Assembly (NCBI RefSeq): GCF_003945595.2
Contig: NW_024105002.1
Location: 1 to 64,000, forward strand
Direction of reading: 5' to 3'
DNA: 64,000 nt
DNA from: Pipra filicauda
Lineage: Eukaryota; Chordata; Aves; Passeriformes; Pipridae
Under the pieces are notes generated by a model. The model searched no databases. It saw nothing but the letters and a program-made list of their open reading frames with translations, and was not told the origin of the DNA. The stretch's first letter is position 1. Each line of letters opens with the position of its first letter. Below, piece after piece: positions 10,072 to 22,289 of the stretch. Both the position numbers and the translations under genes were made by a program.

Positions 10072-12560
10072 GTCAGTAAAGCTCACGCTGTTCCCCTTGA
10101 GCCTTTCTTAACAGGCTTCCTTTTTTTCCTACTTTCCTATGAATTGTGTGCTTGAGTTTTGCTGATCCGTGAAGGAAGGAAGGAAGAAACGGGGTATCCC
10201 CTTTCTACTCTCAGCAGGCTGCCAGCCGCGGCGTTTGGGTCTTCAGGTCTCACATCTCCAGTTTCACATGATAGATTTTGATTACAACTCCCATTTGAGT
10301 GATTACCCTTGAACGCAGTATATCAGTGGTCCTGCATGGTGAGAAAATGAGTTGAATGCTTGGTGTTTGAGATTTCTCCTTCTGATCGCTTTTCCCCTAG
10401 ATTGATATACCTGCACCTGGTCAGTACTGTTTCGGTATTCAGTCCGAAATGTAACGTGCGCCTGGCTCTATAAATTAAGAAGTTACATGCTTTTCCTGTT
10501 CCTCTTCCGTTTGTCCCCCCGTGGTTTGAGAGAAGCCTGCTTCATATACGGTAGCACCAGAAGGGCTGAATAAGTACTGCTTGTTTAACTCAAAACCGAT
10601 TTTTAATGGTGTTTTCCAAGTTGCCCTGTGTCCTCTTACGTTTTGAGGGAATACTGCTGCAAAAGGGCAGCATGAAGTTGATGGATAAATTTTATCCAAG
10701 CATAATTTTTCACTTTTTTTTTTGTACAGTTGTTTCTCAGTTCAAAGGTGAACACGGATTCTTTCTCTGCAGAAAGAGATTCGCTGATTCTACGTGATAG
10801 AGGTCAAAAAGGGATTTGATGTTTGGGTTTTTTCTTGTTGATTCGTTTGGGGGTTTTCCCCCTGAAGTGTGCATGTTTTCAACATGAAAGATGTTTGCAG
10901 GTTTTTCCTCCCTGATGGAAGAGAGTGTCGACCATGTTTTGGGATAAGGTTTCTTTAGAAATGCTAGCCCTGGCGGGACTGGTTACTTATTCCGAGCATC
11001 GTTTCTTTCTGTAGTTTTCTCTCTCTTTCTTTTTTTTTTCTTCCCCATCCTTTTCTGGTGAAGATGTTAAGTGAGATCTCAAAACCAGACAAACAAACAA
11101 AAAAAACCCAACCCCAAACCAAACCGAAAGAACACAAAAAAAGCCCCCACAAAAACCTAAGGCACGCAAACCCCCCATCTAGTTTTGTGTTTCAGAGCCT
11201 GTCATTTACCTGATCCCTTGGTCCCAAAGAGAGGTGCTTGGACCTGGTAGATCGTGTGGATCGTGGAATACTAAAGCGAGGATTTAGGTCTTTCAGACTC
11301 TTTTTGCAATAGTTGTTTTATCTGCCTGCTTTACCAGGAGAGGCCTTTACACATATCGAAAATGACAAGGGAGTATGCAAAATGACAGACATTATACACT
11401 CGAATAAAGTCTTTTTGCACCTTTAAAAATAGCCCATATTTCAGATGTCCAGCTCAATTTTTTTTGTCCTTCTCTCCTACACTACTTTGTTTAAAAGTTT
11501 TCGAACCAGAATGAAGATCGAATGATTAGGGAATACTTTCCTAAAACGAACAAACATTTACAGAGTGACTTCTGACGAAAATAAAGCCTTTTCCACGTCC
11601 TTAAAACTATCGAATTAATTAAATGTAAAGAAAACTGTTGTCCGTCTGCAATCACCATCGATTTTGTTACAGTGAGCAGGAGAACAGGGACAGGAGCCGA
11701 GGCAGGCATTTTTCTTCTTGCTCTTTGCCCTGTGATTTGCGGGGAGACAAGCAGAGGATTCTGGCGTTGTTCACTGCAGCTGCTTCCTGCCTCATGGTCA
11801 GTTGTAGTACAGTCAGTGCGGAGTGATCAAGTGACCTATAACCTGAAACCGGGAGGGGTGGGGGAGAGAATGATTCCGAGCAGTAGGACCCGTACCTCCT
11901 GTACGGTGCTCAAAGAGAAGCCTTATAGGGAGCGATAGCAGGGCGCCTGGCAGGTGGTAGAGCAAACCACCTCCTCCGGAGCTGTTCAGGTTTCGGGGTT
12001 CAATGGATCGACCCCAACTTCTTCTACCTTCAAATTTCTTATCTCAGTCAGTGGTGCTGGAGTAGTTAATTTAACTTAGATCCTGTTCCGTATAAACCAA
12101 AAAAAATTAAAGCGAAGTTCCTGCCACTTGGTTTAATGAGCTCTGCTGCTCCAGGAGTGGTCGGTGTGTCTGATTATCCCGTGTGGTATCTCGTAGCCTC
12201 TGTTAATTTACTGTCCCTTATCCCAGTATTTTTTTTTTAATAGTAGGATAGGCCTTAGAATATTATACACACCAAAACTGACAAAAGTATTTTACATGAG
12301 ATATAATGATCTTAGCAACTGATTTTTTCAGTGTGATAGAAATATCAGTCCCAAAGAGAGGACTATGTCTTCCTCTCGGCTGTGGGTAACTCTAGGATCA
12401 AAGAAGAGATCGTAAGGGGAAAAAGCCAGGCAGCGAGTGGCCGCTGCACGGGGCCCGATGTCTCTGTGGTGACTGTCCAGCCCCTGCGAACAGCCCGTGG
12501 ACGAGGCAGGGCGGGCACGTCTCGTTGGCGCTCGGTGCGTGCAGTGCCGGGAGGAGGCTG
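10072..12560. other. B1-A1 spacer, no gene seen (long type)
   Basis: The spacer starts with the B1 splice donor and ends at the GC-rich A1 leader. It is homologous along its length to the B3-A3 spacer, for example cggggagacaag at 11740 and 39948, and only distantly to the B2-A2 and B4-A4 spacers. A/T-rich simple sequence occurs near 11025-11165. Short open frames show no recognisable protein. Confidence 0.75.
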
Positions 12561-12575
12561 CGGGCGCCGCTGTTG
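12561..12575 (+). promoter_or_regulatory. Shared upstream block of A1 (candidate promoter element)
   Basis: The 15-mer cgggcgccgctgttg lies 243 bp before the A1 start codon, inside a GC-rich leader conserved in all A exons. Just upstream is cgttggcgctcggtgcgtgc (12523-12542), which also contains a CGCT core. Either could be the family's CTCF-binding element. Confidence 0.4.
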
Positions 12576-12803
12576 ACCGAGAGGAGCGAGAGGAAGGTGG
12601 GAGCGCTGCAGCCCCGCCCGCTGCGGCCCGGCTGGATAGGTCTCTCACTCTCTGTCTCGGCAGCCGAGCGATTTGCGAAAGTTCTCCCGGTGCGGAGCCG
12701 AGATACAGCGAAGCAGAGGGGCCGGCGGCAGAGGCCGAGAGCGGAGAGCAGGTGTGAGAGCCGAAATCGTAGCGGGAGCCGGATCGACGCTAGCGCGGCG
12801 GAG

Positions 12804-15266
12804 ATGTGCGCGGCGGGGAGGCGCTGGGGCCGGCGGCAGCGAGTGCTGCTGTGGGGCGTCCTGCTGGCGGCCTGGGAGGCGGCGTGGGGGCAGCTGCGCT
12901 ACTCGGTGCCCGAGGAGATGCCCAAGGGCTCGTTCGTGGGCGACGTGGCCAAAGACCTGGGGCTGCAGCACTTGGAGCTCGGCGACCGCGGCGTCCGTAT
13001 CCTGGACAAAGGTAGGACGCAGTATTTTGGTCTGCACGGGAAGACGGGACATTTAGTGACGGCCGAGAGGATCGACAGAGAGCAGCTGTGCCGGCTGGTG
13101 GAGCAATGCGTGCTGCGCTGTGAGCTGATAGTGGAGGCGGAAATGAAGTTTTATGCAATAGAAGTAGAAATCAAGGACATTAACGACAACGCCCCGAGCT
13201 TCCGAGAGGCAGAAAAAGACCTGAGACTGAGCGAGACGACAGCCCCGGGGTCGCGGTTTCCGCTGCCAGATGCTCACGATCCGGACTCTGGACAGAATTC
13301 CCTGCAGAGCTACGAGCTGAGCGGCGACGAGCACTTCTCGCTGGCCGTGCAGACGGGCCCCGGCGGGGATCAGCGTCCCGAGCTGGTGCTGGCGAAGGCG
13401 CTGGACCGGGAGGAGGCGGCGTTTCACGAGCTGGTGCTGAGGGCGAGCGACGGCGGCGAGCCGTCCCGGACGGGCACGGCGCGGATCCGCGTGACGGTGC
13501 TGGACGCGAACGACAACGCGCCCGTGTTCAGCCAGGCGGAGTACACGGTGCGTGTGCCGGAGGACGTGCCCGTGGGCTCCGTCCTGGTCACCGTCACGGC
13601 CACAGATGCAGACGAGGGCTTGAATGGGCACGTGAAATACAGTTTTCAGAGGATTTCACACAGTGCTTCAGAACTTTTCCATCTGGATTCTGAAACAGGT
13701 GAAATAGCTGTCAAGAACGGCTTGGACTTTGAGGAAATATCCTCACATGAACTGGAGGTTCAGGCAGGGGACGGAGGAGAGCTCTCCGACACGGCGAAAG
13801 TCAAGATCACTGTGACAGATGTGAATGACAACGCTCCTGAACTGACAGTATCGTCGGCAGTGAGTGAGATCTCGGAGGACTCCCCGTCGGGGACGGTGGT
13901 GGCCCTGTTGCACGTGCAGGACCTGGACTCGGGGGCCAATGGCGCGGTGCACTGCTCCCTCGACGGAGGCATCCCTTTCCGGCTGGAGAAGTCTTTCGAT
14001 AGTTACTACCGTGTGGTGACTGCAGAGCTGCTCGACCGGGAGCGGGAGTCGGAGTACAACGTGACGGTGCGGGCGGCCGACGGCGGTCGTCCGTCGCTGC
14101 AGAGCAGCAGGGTGCTGTGTCTGCGGGTGCTGGACGTGAACGACAACGCGCCGGTGTTCTCGCAGGAGCGCTACAGCGCTCGGCTGTCGGAGAACAACGT
14201 GGCGGGCGCGCTGGTGCTGCGGGTGCGGGCGACGGACTCGGACTGGGGGGAGAACGCGCGCGTGCGGTACCGTCTGGGGGAGGGTGGTGTGCGGGGCTGG
14301 CCGCTGTCGTCGTACGTGTCGGTGCAGGCGGAGACGGGCGCGCTGTACGCGCTGCGCGCGTTCGATTACGAGGAGGTGCGCGAGGTGGGGCTGTGGGTTT
14401 GGGCGGAGGACGGCGGCTCGCCGGCGCTGAGCAGCAACGTGTCGGTGCGGCTGGTGATCGTGGACGAGAACGACAACGCGCCGCAGGTGCTGTACCCGCC
14501 GGCGGCGGGGGCGGCTTTGTCGGGCTCGGTGTGGGCGGGCGTGGAGCTGGCGGCGCGGTCGAGCGAGGCCGGCGCGCTGGTGGCCAAGGTGGTGGCGGTG
14601 GACGCGGACGCGGGTCAGAACGCGTGGCTGTCGTACGAGCTGGCCAAGGCGACGGAGCCGGGGCTGTTCCGCGTGGGGCTGCACAGCGGCGAGGTGCGCA
14701 CGGCGCGCTCGCCACTGGCCCGCGACGCGGCGCGGCAGAGCCTGGTGGTGCTGGTGAAGGACCACGGGCGGCCGGCGCTGTCGGCCACGGCCACGCTGAG
14801 CGTGGTGCTGGCCGAGAGCGTGGCCGAGCTGCTGGCCGAGCTGGGCAGCGCGGCGCGGGCGGAGGCGGAGGCGGGGGCGGGCGAGGCGGGCGGCAGCCTG
14901 ACGCGCTGGCTGGTGCTGGCCGTGGCCGCCGTGTCGTGCCTGTTCCTCGCCTTCCTGCTGCTGCTGCTGGCGCTGCGCCTGCGGCGCTGGCGGCGCTCGC
15001 AGCAGCAGCTGCTGGCGGCGGGCAGCGGCGCCTTGCGCGGCGTGCCGGCCACGCACTTCGTGGGCATCGACGGCGTGCGCGCCTTCCTGCACTCCTACTC
15101 GCACGACGTGTCTCTCACGGCCGACTCGCGCAAGAGCCACCTCCGCTTCTCGGCCGACAGCTGCTGCGACACCCTGCCGGCCCGGCCGCCGCCCGACGAG
15201 CCCGCGCCGCTGCTCGGAGACGAGGAACCTGCCGGTGCCCAGCAGGCCGACCCCGCCCCTCTCCCG
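12804..15266 (+). CDS. PCDHGA: Protocadherin gamma-A-type variable exon A1 (intact)
   Basis: This is an intact exon of 821 codons. Residues 1-29 are the signal peptide ([17 protein letters not shown]), followed by [17 protein letters not shown], the start of EC1 in gamma-A proteins. EC repeats lie at about 30-131, 132-241, 242-346, 347-451, 452-561 and 562-680. The linkers are DINDNAP (125), DANDNAP (234), DVNDNAP (339 and 444) and DENDNAP (554). EC1 has CRLVEQC. A possible N-glycosylation site is YNVTV in EC4. The membrane helix is about 703-727. The tail contains THFVGIDGVRAFLHSYSHD and SLTADSRKSH, a signature of gamma-A tails. The frame is open upstream, but this ATG gives the conserved signal peptide. 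The exon ends CCG|GTGAGT in phase 0. It lies 2.7 kb after B1, with its own leader. Confidence 0.95.
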
Positions 15267-18200
15267 GTGAGTTCCTTTTACCAGTCCTCCTCGATGCTTT
15301 TCTCTTCTTTCTAGCCTTTTCCCCGTCCTGATCTGTGTCCTTTGTAGAGGGTTTTGCTGACAAGGAAGGCAAAGCTTCGTTCATTGACGTGCTGAGTGCT
15401 GTGCTTTTTGCTGCGCGGTGGTGGACGTAGGTAGGATCGGGTCTTAGCCTTAGAAAATGCGGAAGAGGCAGAAGTGCGGCTGAATGTTCGCTAGAGTAGG
15501 GATTTATACATTTATGATGTCACTATCGTGTTATGTGCTTTTCACTGACTCAGTCTCTCCTGAGGTACACAGTTCTTTTAGAACCTCGGTGTTTCATCTC
15601 TTCATGCAGAGATGTAAAGATACCTGTGAGAAGGCCATGACATGGTCCTGGTGGCTGTTTGATTAGAATTGCTTGCAAATTATTTGTGTCTAAGAGCACC
15701 ATGGAAGTTTTGAGGGCTGCAGATGGGATTCTTTTTTGTGAGTGTCTGTTGAAGGACACAAGGGAATGTTTTCCCCCCTTCCCAGTTTAGTGCCCATCTG
15801 TAGTATCATGCACTTCCCAAATATGTTTGTCTAGAAGACATGTTATTCCAGCAGTATGAGTTCCTGGGGTGGTTCCTCCCATGTGTTTGCAGGTGGATGT
15901 TATTTCTCAGCTAACAGCCTAATTATCTGCTTATGAGAAACGCCATGATGGAAGCTTTGGAAAGAGCAAAACTCGTGTTTCTTATGCACTAAATACCTGA
16001 CTCTAAGTACCATAATCTATAAGAGTATATTATGATCCTTCCCCCACTCCCCTCGCAGGTGTTAGCTTCTTGCTTTGCTCGTTGTGATGATCTAACTTGT
16101 ACCTGGTCACATCTTTTACATTCACTGGACTGTTATGCTTTTCATGTTCACAACTTAAAAGGAAAGACTTTCAGAGACACGTTTCCTTAAAATTTTATGG
16201 AAGAAAATGCCTCGCTTCTCACATACACATGACGAGAAGGCAAATTTTATCCGTGGTAAGGAGAAGCTGTCTGTGCAGCTTTTTTCTGGGTGGATTTTGT
16301 TGGGCAGTTAGAAAGATCTATGATAATCCTGTGAGCTGTGAAGGGTTTGAGGAGGGTCTTGGGGGGGCTGTGTATGAGGACATACTGGTGGAGACAAGGT
16401 TTTTCCAATTCCTAAGCTTCACTGATGACTACATAATATTAATGTAAAGGTGTCCTATTTTTGAATATCACAGTGCTCAGACTGCACCTGGACAAGTTGT
16501 GGGTTCATGAGTTTGCTTTCATGTTGCATGTTATTGGGCATCAATGTACAGTTTATGTCAAGGTTTGAGAGTCATGTATCTTGAGTTGCCTTTGTGCTGA
16601 AGAAGGATGATGGTGCCTGAGCAGATACCTTAATGACTGGATTTTAATTGGAGCAGTATATTGCTTACGTTCTTGAGTGTATTTTACCTTTCTTCAGTGT
16701 AGCATGATGAGCAGGAAAATCTCTTTTCATTCATCCATGTTGTGATCCTTGTTCTCAGATTAGGAGAAGTTGTCTGTGCGATTTTCTTTCATTGGTGTTT
16801 GTCTACAAAGACAGCTTCCCTCTCACATAGTGTTTGGACAGGGTGAAAAATTCTGTCTGTCCAGAGACAGGGCTGGTAAAAAGCTTGGTGTAGTTAGAAA
16901 TGTCTTAAAGATGCAAAAATGGTGTAAAAGTTCAATTTTTCCTCGTTTTCATACAAGGCCCACAGTCATGGTTCCATGCATTTCCCCTCTTTTCTTGTCC
17001 AAAGAAATTACACTGAGGAACTGCAGCTGTGGTCCTTGGTGTGAGCTCCTGTGTGATTGTTCCGTGGACTTTTTACCAAGTAGAGACCCTTCTTGTGTAC
17101 CCATTACTGTTCAAATTATCTGAAATGTCAGGCTATTGGATCTTGCAGAGAAATGTACCTCCACTTCCTGGTAAAGGTACATGGCCTGATCATGGAGCAC
17201 ATTACAAGTGTTTTGTCTTAGCAACTGGTGTTTTGTTCTTGCAAATTATGTCAGAGAACACCATGAAAGTTGTGAAGGGTTGGAGAAGAGAGTCCCTACT
17301 CTGAGAACCTGTGGCTATGGTGGCCTTTTTACCAACTAGATATTCTTTTTTTATCTACTACATTTGATGTAATCTGAAATGTTAGGTAGGGTACCTTCAG
17401 TTTTGAAGGTTTCCCATTTTTGCCATACTTGTCGTGCGGGCCTAAAGCTGGGCCTCATTTTAGCTGGTAAGTCTTAAAACATTAGAAGTTCTCTATTAAG
17501 TGTTTTGCTGGGGGCCAGTCTCCATCCATAATTTCAAAGTGTTCAGCTGCCAAGACAAAGGCTTCCATAAACTATTATTTTCCTCAAATATCACTGAATT
17601 ACATGTCCTTTCCCCTGAGGCTGATATACAGTCAAAATACTGGACATCATCCATGGTGGAACCAAAGGCTGTGAATGCAGAACAATGAGGGTGAGAGGCT
17701 GACTTTGAACCAAAAAATAGGTGAGACAGAAAATAGGTGGGGTTTGCTGAGAAATTGTTTGATTTCATGCCTGGTACCAAGGCCAGTGCCATTTCTTCTC
17801 TGATCTTCCTTTCCCTATCCTGAAGGACAATGATAGTCCTCCAGTAATAAAGTATTTCCATAATTACTGTGCATGCAGAACCATGATGCATGTGTAGAAC
17901 AGCTTATAATTCCTGTGTGAGGCCTCCTTTATCCACCTGTATCTGTCTGGAACGCTGCAGTTTAGAGTTCCTCTGTACTTGTATTTCTTTGTAGTTGTAA
18001 TTACAGTTTCTTTCAAGCGTTGTTTCCTGGAAGGTCATGGCTCTTTTTCTCCATTTCTGCTAAATACTTTTGCATTTGAAAGCATGACTGTGCTTTTGCA
18101 GCAAATCCTTGCTTCAAACTCCTCAGAAAGAATTTTGTGTGTGAGGAAAAACAAAGGAGAAGAAAAAAGAGACTCTGCTGTAATTTCTGAGAAGACTGAA

Positions 18201-21200
18201 CTTGAGAAATAGGCCCATAATAAGGTGTTTTCAATTGCAGCTTCATATTTGTGTAAGGTATGCACGCCACAGTAAGACTTTTAGGGTCACACTTGCAGCT
18301 TGACACCTCAATGACTTCCAGGTCCTCTCAGGGAGGAATTTCCATACCCACAGAGAAGACTGAGAAGACTCTGTGTCAAGCCTCCTTTTTGTAATGCTTC
18401 CTTGCCTTGCTTGTCTGAATTATATTCTTGATTTTCTTTTCTTGATTTCTTGTGTAAGTTTACTTGTAATTGTCACCATAGCTTCCTTTAGCAGCACATA
18501 TTTGCCTCTTACTCATGCTACAGCAGGTGTGAAAGGCAGGAGGTGTGAGGGTGTCTGTGTGTTCAGTTTTTGTTGAGAGGAATAGGTGTAAGTATAACCT
18601 TAGTAGAAGCAGAAAAGTGCGTGTGATAAAGAGAGGAGTAGATTCCCCCTACACCATTGGTTTGAGGAGCCATTCTGGGTTGGACGACCACTCCTTTTTT
18701 ATGTTGGCCTTTTATCACTTGTGTGCTTTAGAATCCTTCTATTTCTTCTCAGAATGATGGTGAGCAGATAAATGTACCTCCCTTCTAGGTGTAATTATAG
18801 TGCTTTATCCTCTCATGATATATTCTTGCCAGTTTTGAGAAGGTCAGAAGCAAACTGCTAGTTGTGTGGGGTTGGAGAGAAGACAGGGGAGCTCTAGGAG
18901 GTGGAGCTGTAGAAGAACAGATGGTCATTTCTTTGCCTGTCATAGTTAACACAGCTTGTACCTGGTGGAGGACCATGCCTTTGAGTTGATTCTGCTCAGT
19001 AAGTTTGTCCTAAGACATATTATTCCACCTGATTCATAAAGGACAATAAAAATGTTTCTATATGTAATGATCAGTAAAAGGAGGGTTAAGGGGAACGTCC
19101 ATCCTTTGTTGGATGTGAAGGGTAAGTGTAGTGACAAAGACTGAGGAAAAGGCTGAGGCATTTAATGCCTTCTTTGCCCCAGAATTTAATAGGAAGATCG
19201 ATTGTTCTTAAGGTATTCAATGCCTGAGCTGGGAGATGGGGATGAGGAGCAGAAGGAAGTCCTCATAAAGCAAGGAGAATCCAAGTTTGCAGCAACTTGC
19301 TATACCACTTAGTCACACAAATCCATGAGGCCAGGTGAGATGCACTGAAGGGTTCTGAGGGAGCTGGTGGAAGAGCTCACTGGGTCACTTCTCATCACTG
19401 ATCACCAGTCCTGGCTAACTGGAGAGCTCCCAGCTGACCAGAGATTTAGCAAATGTGATGGCCAGGAGAGTGGGCAACTACAGGCCTGTCAGCCTGGCCT
19501 TGGTGCTGTGGAAGATTGTGGACCAGATCATCTCCAGTGCCATCATCTGGCATCTACAGGACAACCAGGTGATGGCCCAGTCAGCAGGGCTGTATGAAAG
19601 GCAGGTCCTATTTAACTAACCTGATCTTCTATGACAAGGTGACCTACTTGGTGGAAAGGGTGTGGATTTTGTCTATCTGATCTTTAGTAAAGCCTTTGCC
19701 ACCTTTTCCCACAGCATTCTCCTGGAGAAACTGGCTGCCCTGGTTTTTGATGGGTGCACTCTTGGATGGGTAAAAACCTGGCTGGATCACTGGGCCCAGA
19801 TTTTGGTGGTGAAGAGACTGAAATCCATTTGGCATTCTCTCATGAGAAGTTTTTGCCAATTATGAGAGTCAGAAGCCAATTTGCAAGCTGTGTGTGGTTT
19901 GAGAGAGATGCGAATGATGACAAATGGGTAAAATGGCTTTTAGTTCATGTGTGAAAATTCTTTTCTCCACCTATATCTCTCTGTAATTTTTGATGGAGAG
20001 TTTTATAAAAGAAGCAGTTACATTTTCCCACCCTTCTTCTTCCTCCAAGCTGTGTTTCCTGGAAGGCTGTAGTTCATGTTTACCATCTGCAGTCTGTTGT
20101 TTTACATTTTTTACTCTGAGGGTTGTTTTGCACTAACACTGACATTGTTTTGAAACAACAAAAAGACAGAACGTTTTGTGTGAGGAAAATGAAACAGAAG
20201 CTAAAACTGAGGCTTTCCAAAGTCCTTCTATTCAGATAAAGGCCTTTGATAAGGCATTTGCACTTATAACTTCATATTCATAGGATATGAACAGGCCACA
20301 AAGTAGAAAATTTCACAAGGACTGGTGCATTTCCAGAAATGAATCCCCTACTATGTAGCCCAAAATAAAGACTTTAGGGCCTCATTTCTGGGTTCAGAAC
20401 TTAGTGGCTTCCAGGTGAAAAGTGGCTCTAGGAGATTGTTTTCAAGGCAGAGTTGTAGCAAAGCACTTGTATATCTACCTAATTTCAACCAGTAAAAGCT
20501 TTTGGTTTTGTTTATTAAGAATCAGAAATAAGCGAGACATTTGAGCTACCCATTGCTGACTCCAAGTGCATAACAAACATAAACAAGATCAAGGAACATT
20601 ATTGCATAGCAGCAGTCACCTCTGATCTCCCTCTGGCAAGCTCCAGAACATGGTAGAGACTGTACAGCTCTGCTGGCCAATTCCAGTTATCAGAGGGTTG
20701 TTCTTATGTCTTTGAGGACTGCACATCTATGTGTCCCTCTGTGTGATTCCCTACATTGTGCAGGCCCAAATGTGTCTGACAGTGTCTAGAAGTGAATAAC
20801 CAGCCCCATGTGGGCCTGTGGGAAGTATTTGGTTTGGCTTCTTTGCTTTATTAAGTGCCAAAAAGTGATGTTGTTCTGATAAAAGGAAGATCTGAAGCTT
20901 AGTAAAGTCATTCAGTTCAGTCAAGAGAGACTTAGTAGCCCCTTGAAATCACTGCAGCTTGCCTAGCTTGCACCTTGAGGCTTCAGTGAGTTTCCAAGTG
21001 CTTTGGGCATGAATGTTCAAGGCAGAGTTGTGGAAAAACAACTGAAAACCACAGCACAGAAGTCTCTGTCCCAGTGAGGTCAGAAGAAAGATATAGGTTT
21101 GTGTATGAATTGTCAGAAATCGTTGAAAGGCATTCAGCTGCTCATGCTGTTCTTAGATGGACTTTTGCTTAGGAGATCCCCAAATCAAGGAGATAGAAAT

Positions 21201-21880
21201 GTGACATTGATTTTTATAGCAGGCCTTGGCCTTCAGAGTTTTCACCAAGAAAATGAAAGGTTTCTCTACATGGAAGAGAAGTCAGTGTCTGGATGTGGAC
21301 TGCTTTTTTTTTTTCTGCCTGGTATGTACAGTGACATCGGTCAGGACACGGGCAGGAGGATGAAACACCATCAAAAGCGGAAAAGATTTGCAGGTTTGGC
21401 ATGAAATAATAGAGTTTGGAAAAGCAGGAAGAGCAGATATGGGATCTTCCAGGATTTCCTTCTGCCTCTCTCTTGCCCTGTGAAATAGGCACAGGACTTG
21501 AGACAAACTGACATGCCTTAACTGCACTAGAAGTGAACACTGCTTCTGGATCTACACAGTGTTTAGTTCACTGATTTCCTTTTCTCACAGGTGCTGGGAA
21601 AACCAGTGATACACAATCTCTAAACCATCTGAGCAAAGATATTTTCAGATTTTTTACTTCAGTTCTTTGACTGTTCCTAAGGGAACACCATGACTGCTCT
21701 GCCACACATATTTCTTTATTAGTTTTTCTGCCAGTTAAGGCCACTAGATGTAAAAATCTGTGGTGGAGTATAATAATATTTTAACAGTGTGGTAGCTAAC
21801 AACCACACCACCCCTTTGCGATATAAGACTACTGCTGTTACTAAAATCCCCAGGTTTCATGCTAAGCATTAGGCGGGAGC
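15267..21880. other. A1-B2 spacer, no gene seen
   Basis: This is AT-rich spacer sequence of the tandem unit. The first few hundred bases match the A2-B3 spacer better than the A3 and A4 ones, for example gctgacaaggaaggcaaa near 15357 and 29140. A CR1 remnant interrupts it near 19.1-19.8 kb. Other open frames are short and resemble nothing I know. Confidence 0.7.
19080..19838 (+). mobile_element. CR1 LINE fragment (reverse transcriptase part), decayed
   Basis: The nucleotide text gactgaggaaaaggctgagg (19139-19158) and the broken frames encoding VGNYRPVSLA-like sequence and FSKAFATFSHSILLEKL (about 19686-19736) match the CR1 reverse transcriptase. Frameshifts and stops are frequent. Both ends are truncated. 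Host spacer resumes at tctcatgagaagtttttgcc, homologous to 5858. Confidence 0.8.
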
Positions 21881-22001
21881 TTCTGCGCTTGCTGATAATA
21901 CCAGAAGAGAGACCCCAGGGCCGTTGCAGCCCCATCCCGGGCCAAAGTTGTTCCCCGCCGAGCGCGGGCGTGAGGCGGCTGCAGTGTTGTGTCGGCGCCT
22001 C

Positions 22002-22016
22002 CGGGTGCCGCTGTTG
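22002..22016 (+). promoter_or_regulatory. Shared upstream block of B2 (candidate promoter element)
   Basis: The 15-mer cgggtgccgctgttg lies 288 bp before the B2 ATG. A further conserved block precedes it at about 21887-21965, including cgcttgctgataatacc, also present before B3. Confidence 0.4.
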
Positions 22017-22289
22017 GGCCGCCGGCGAGCGTTGCTGGAGCCGCCGCCGCCGCCGCCTGTGCGTGCTGTCCCCGCAGGCTGCTGGCTCGGGCGGGCAGTG
22101 CGGGCCAGAGCGGCAGCGGCACGGGCAGCAGAGGCGAGAGGCGGCGCGGGCAGCAGAGGCGTGCGAGTGGGAGGCGGCGGCGGTCCGGGTTTGCTTTGTC
22201 GGGCGCTGCTGTGGCTGCGCCGAGCGGCTGCGAGGGAGGCGGGGCGGCGGCAGGAGCCTGGCGAGCTCGGCGAGCGAGCGCTGTGGGCG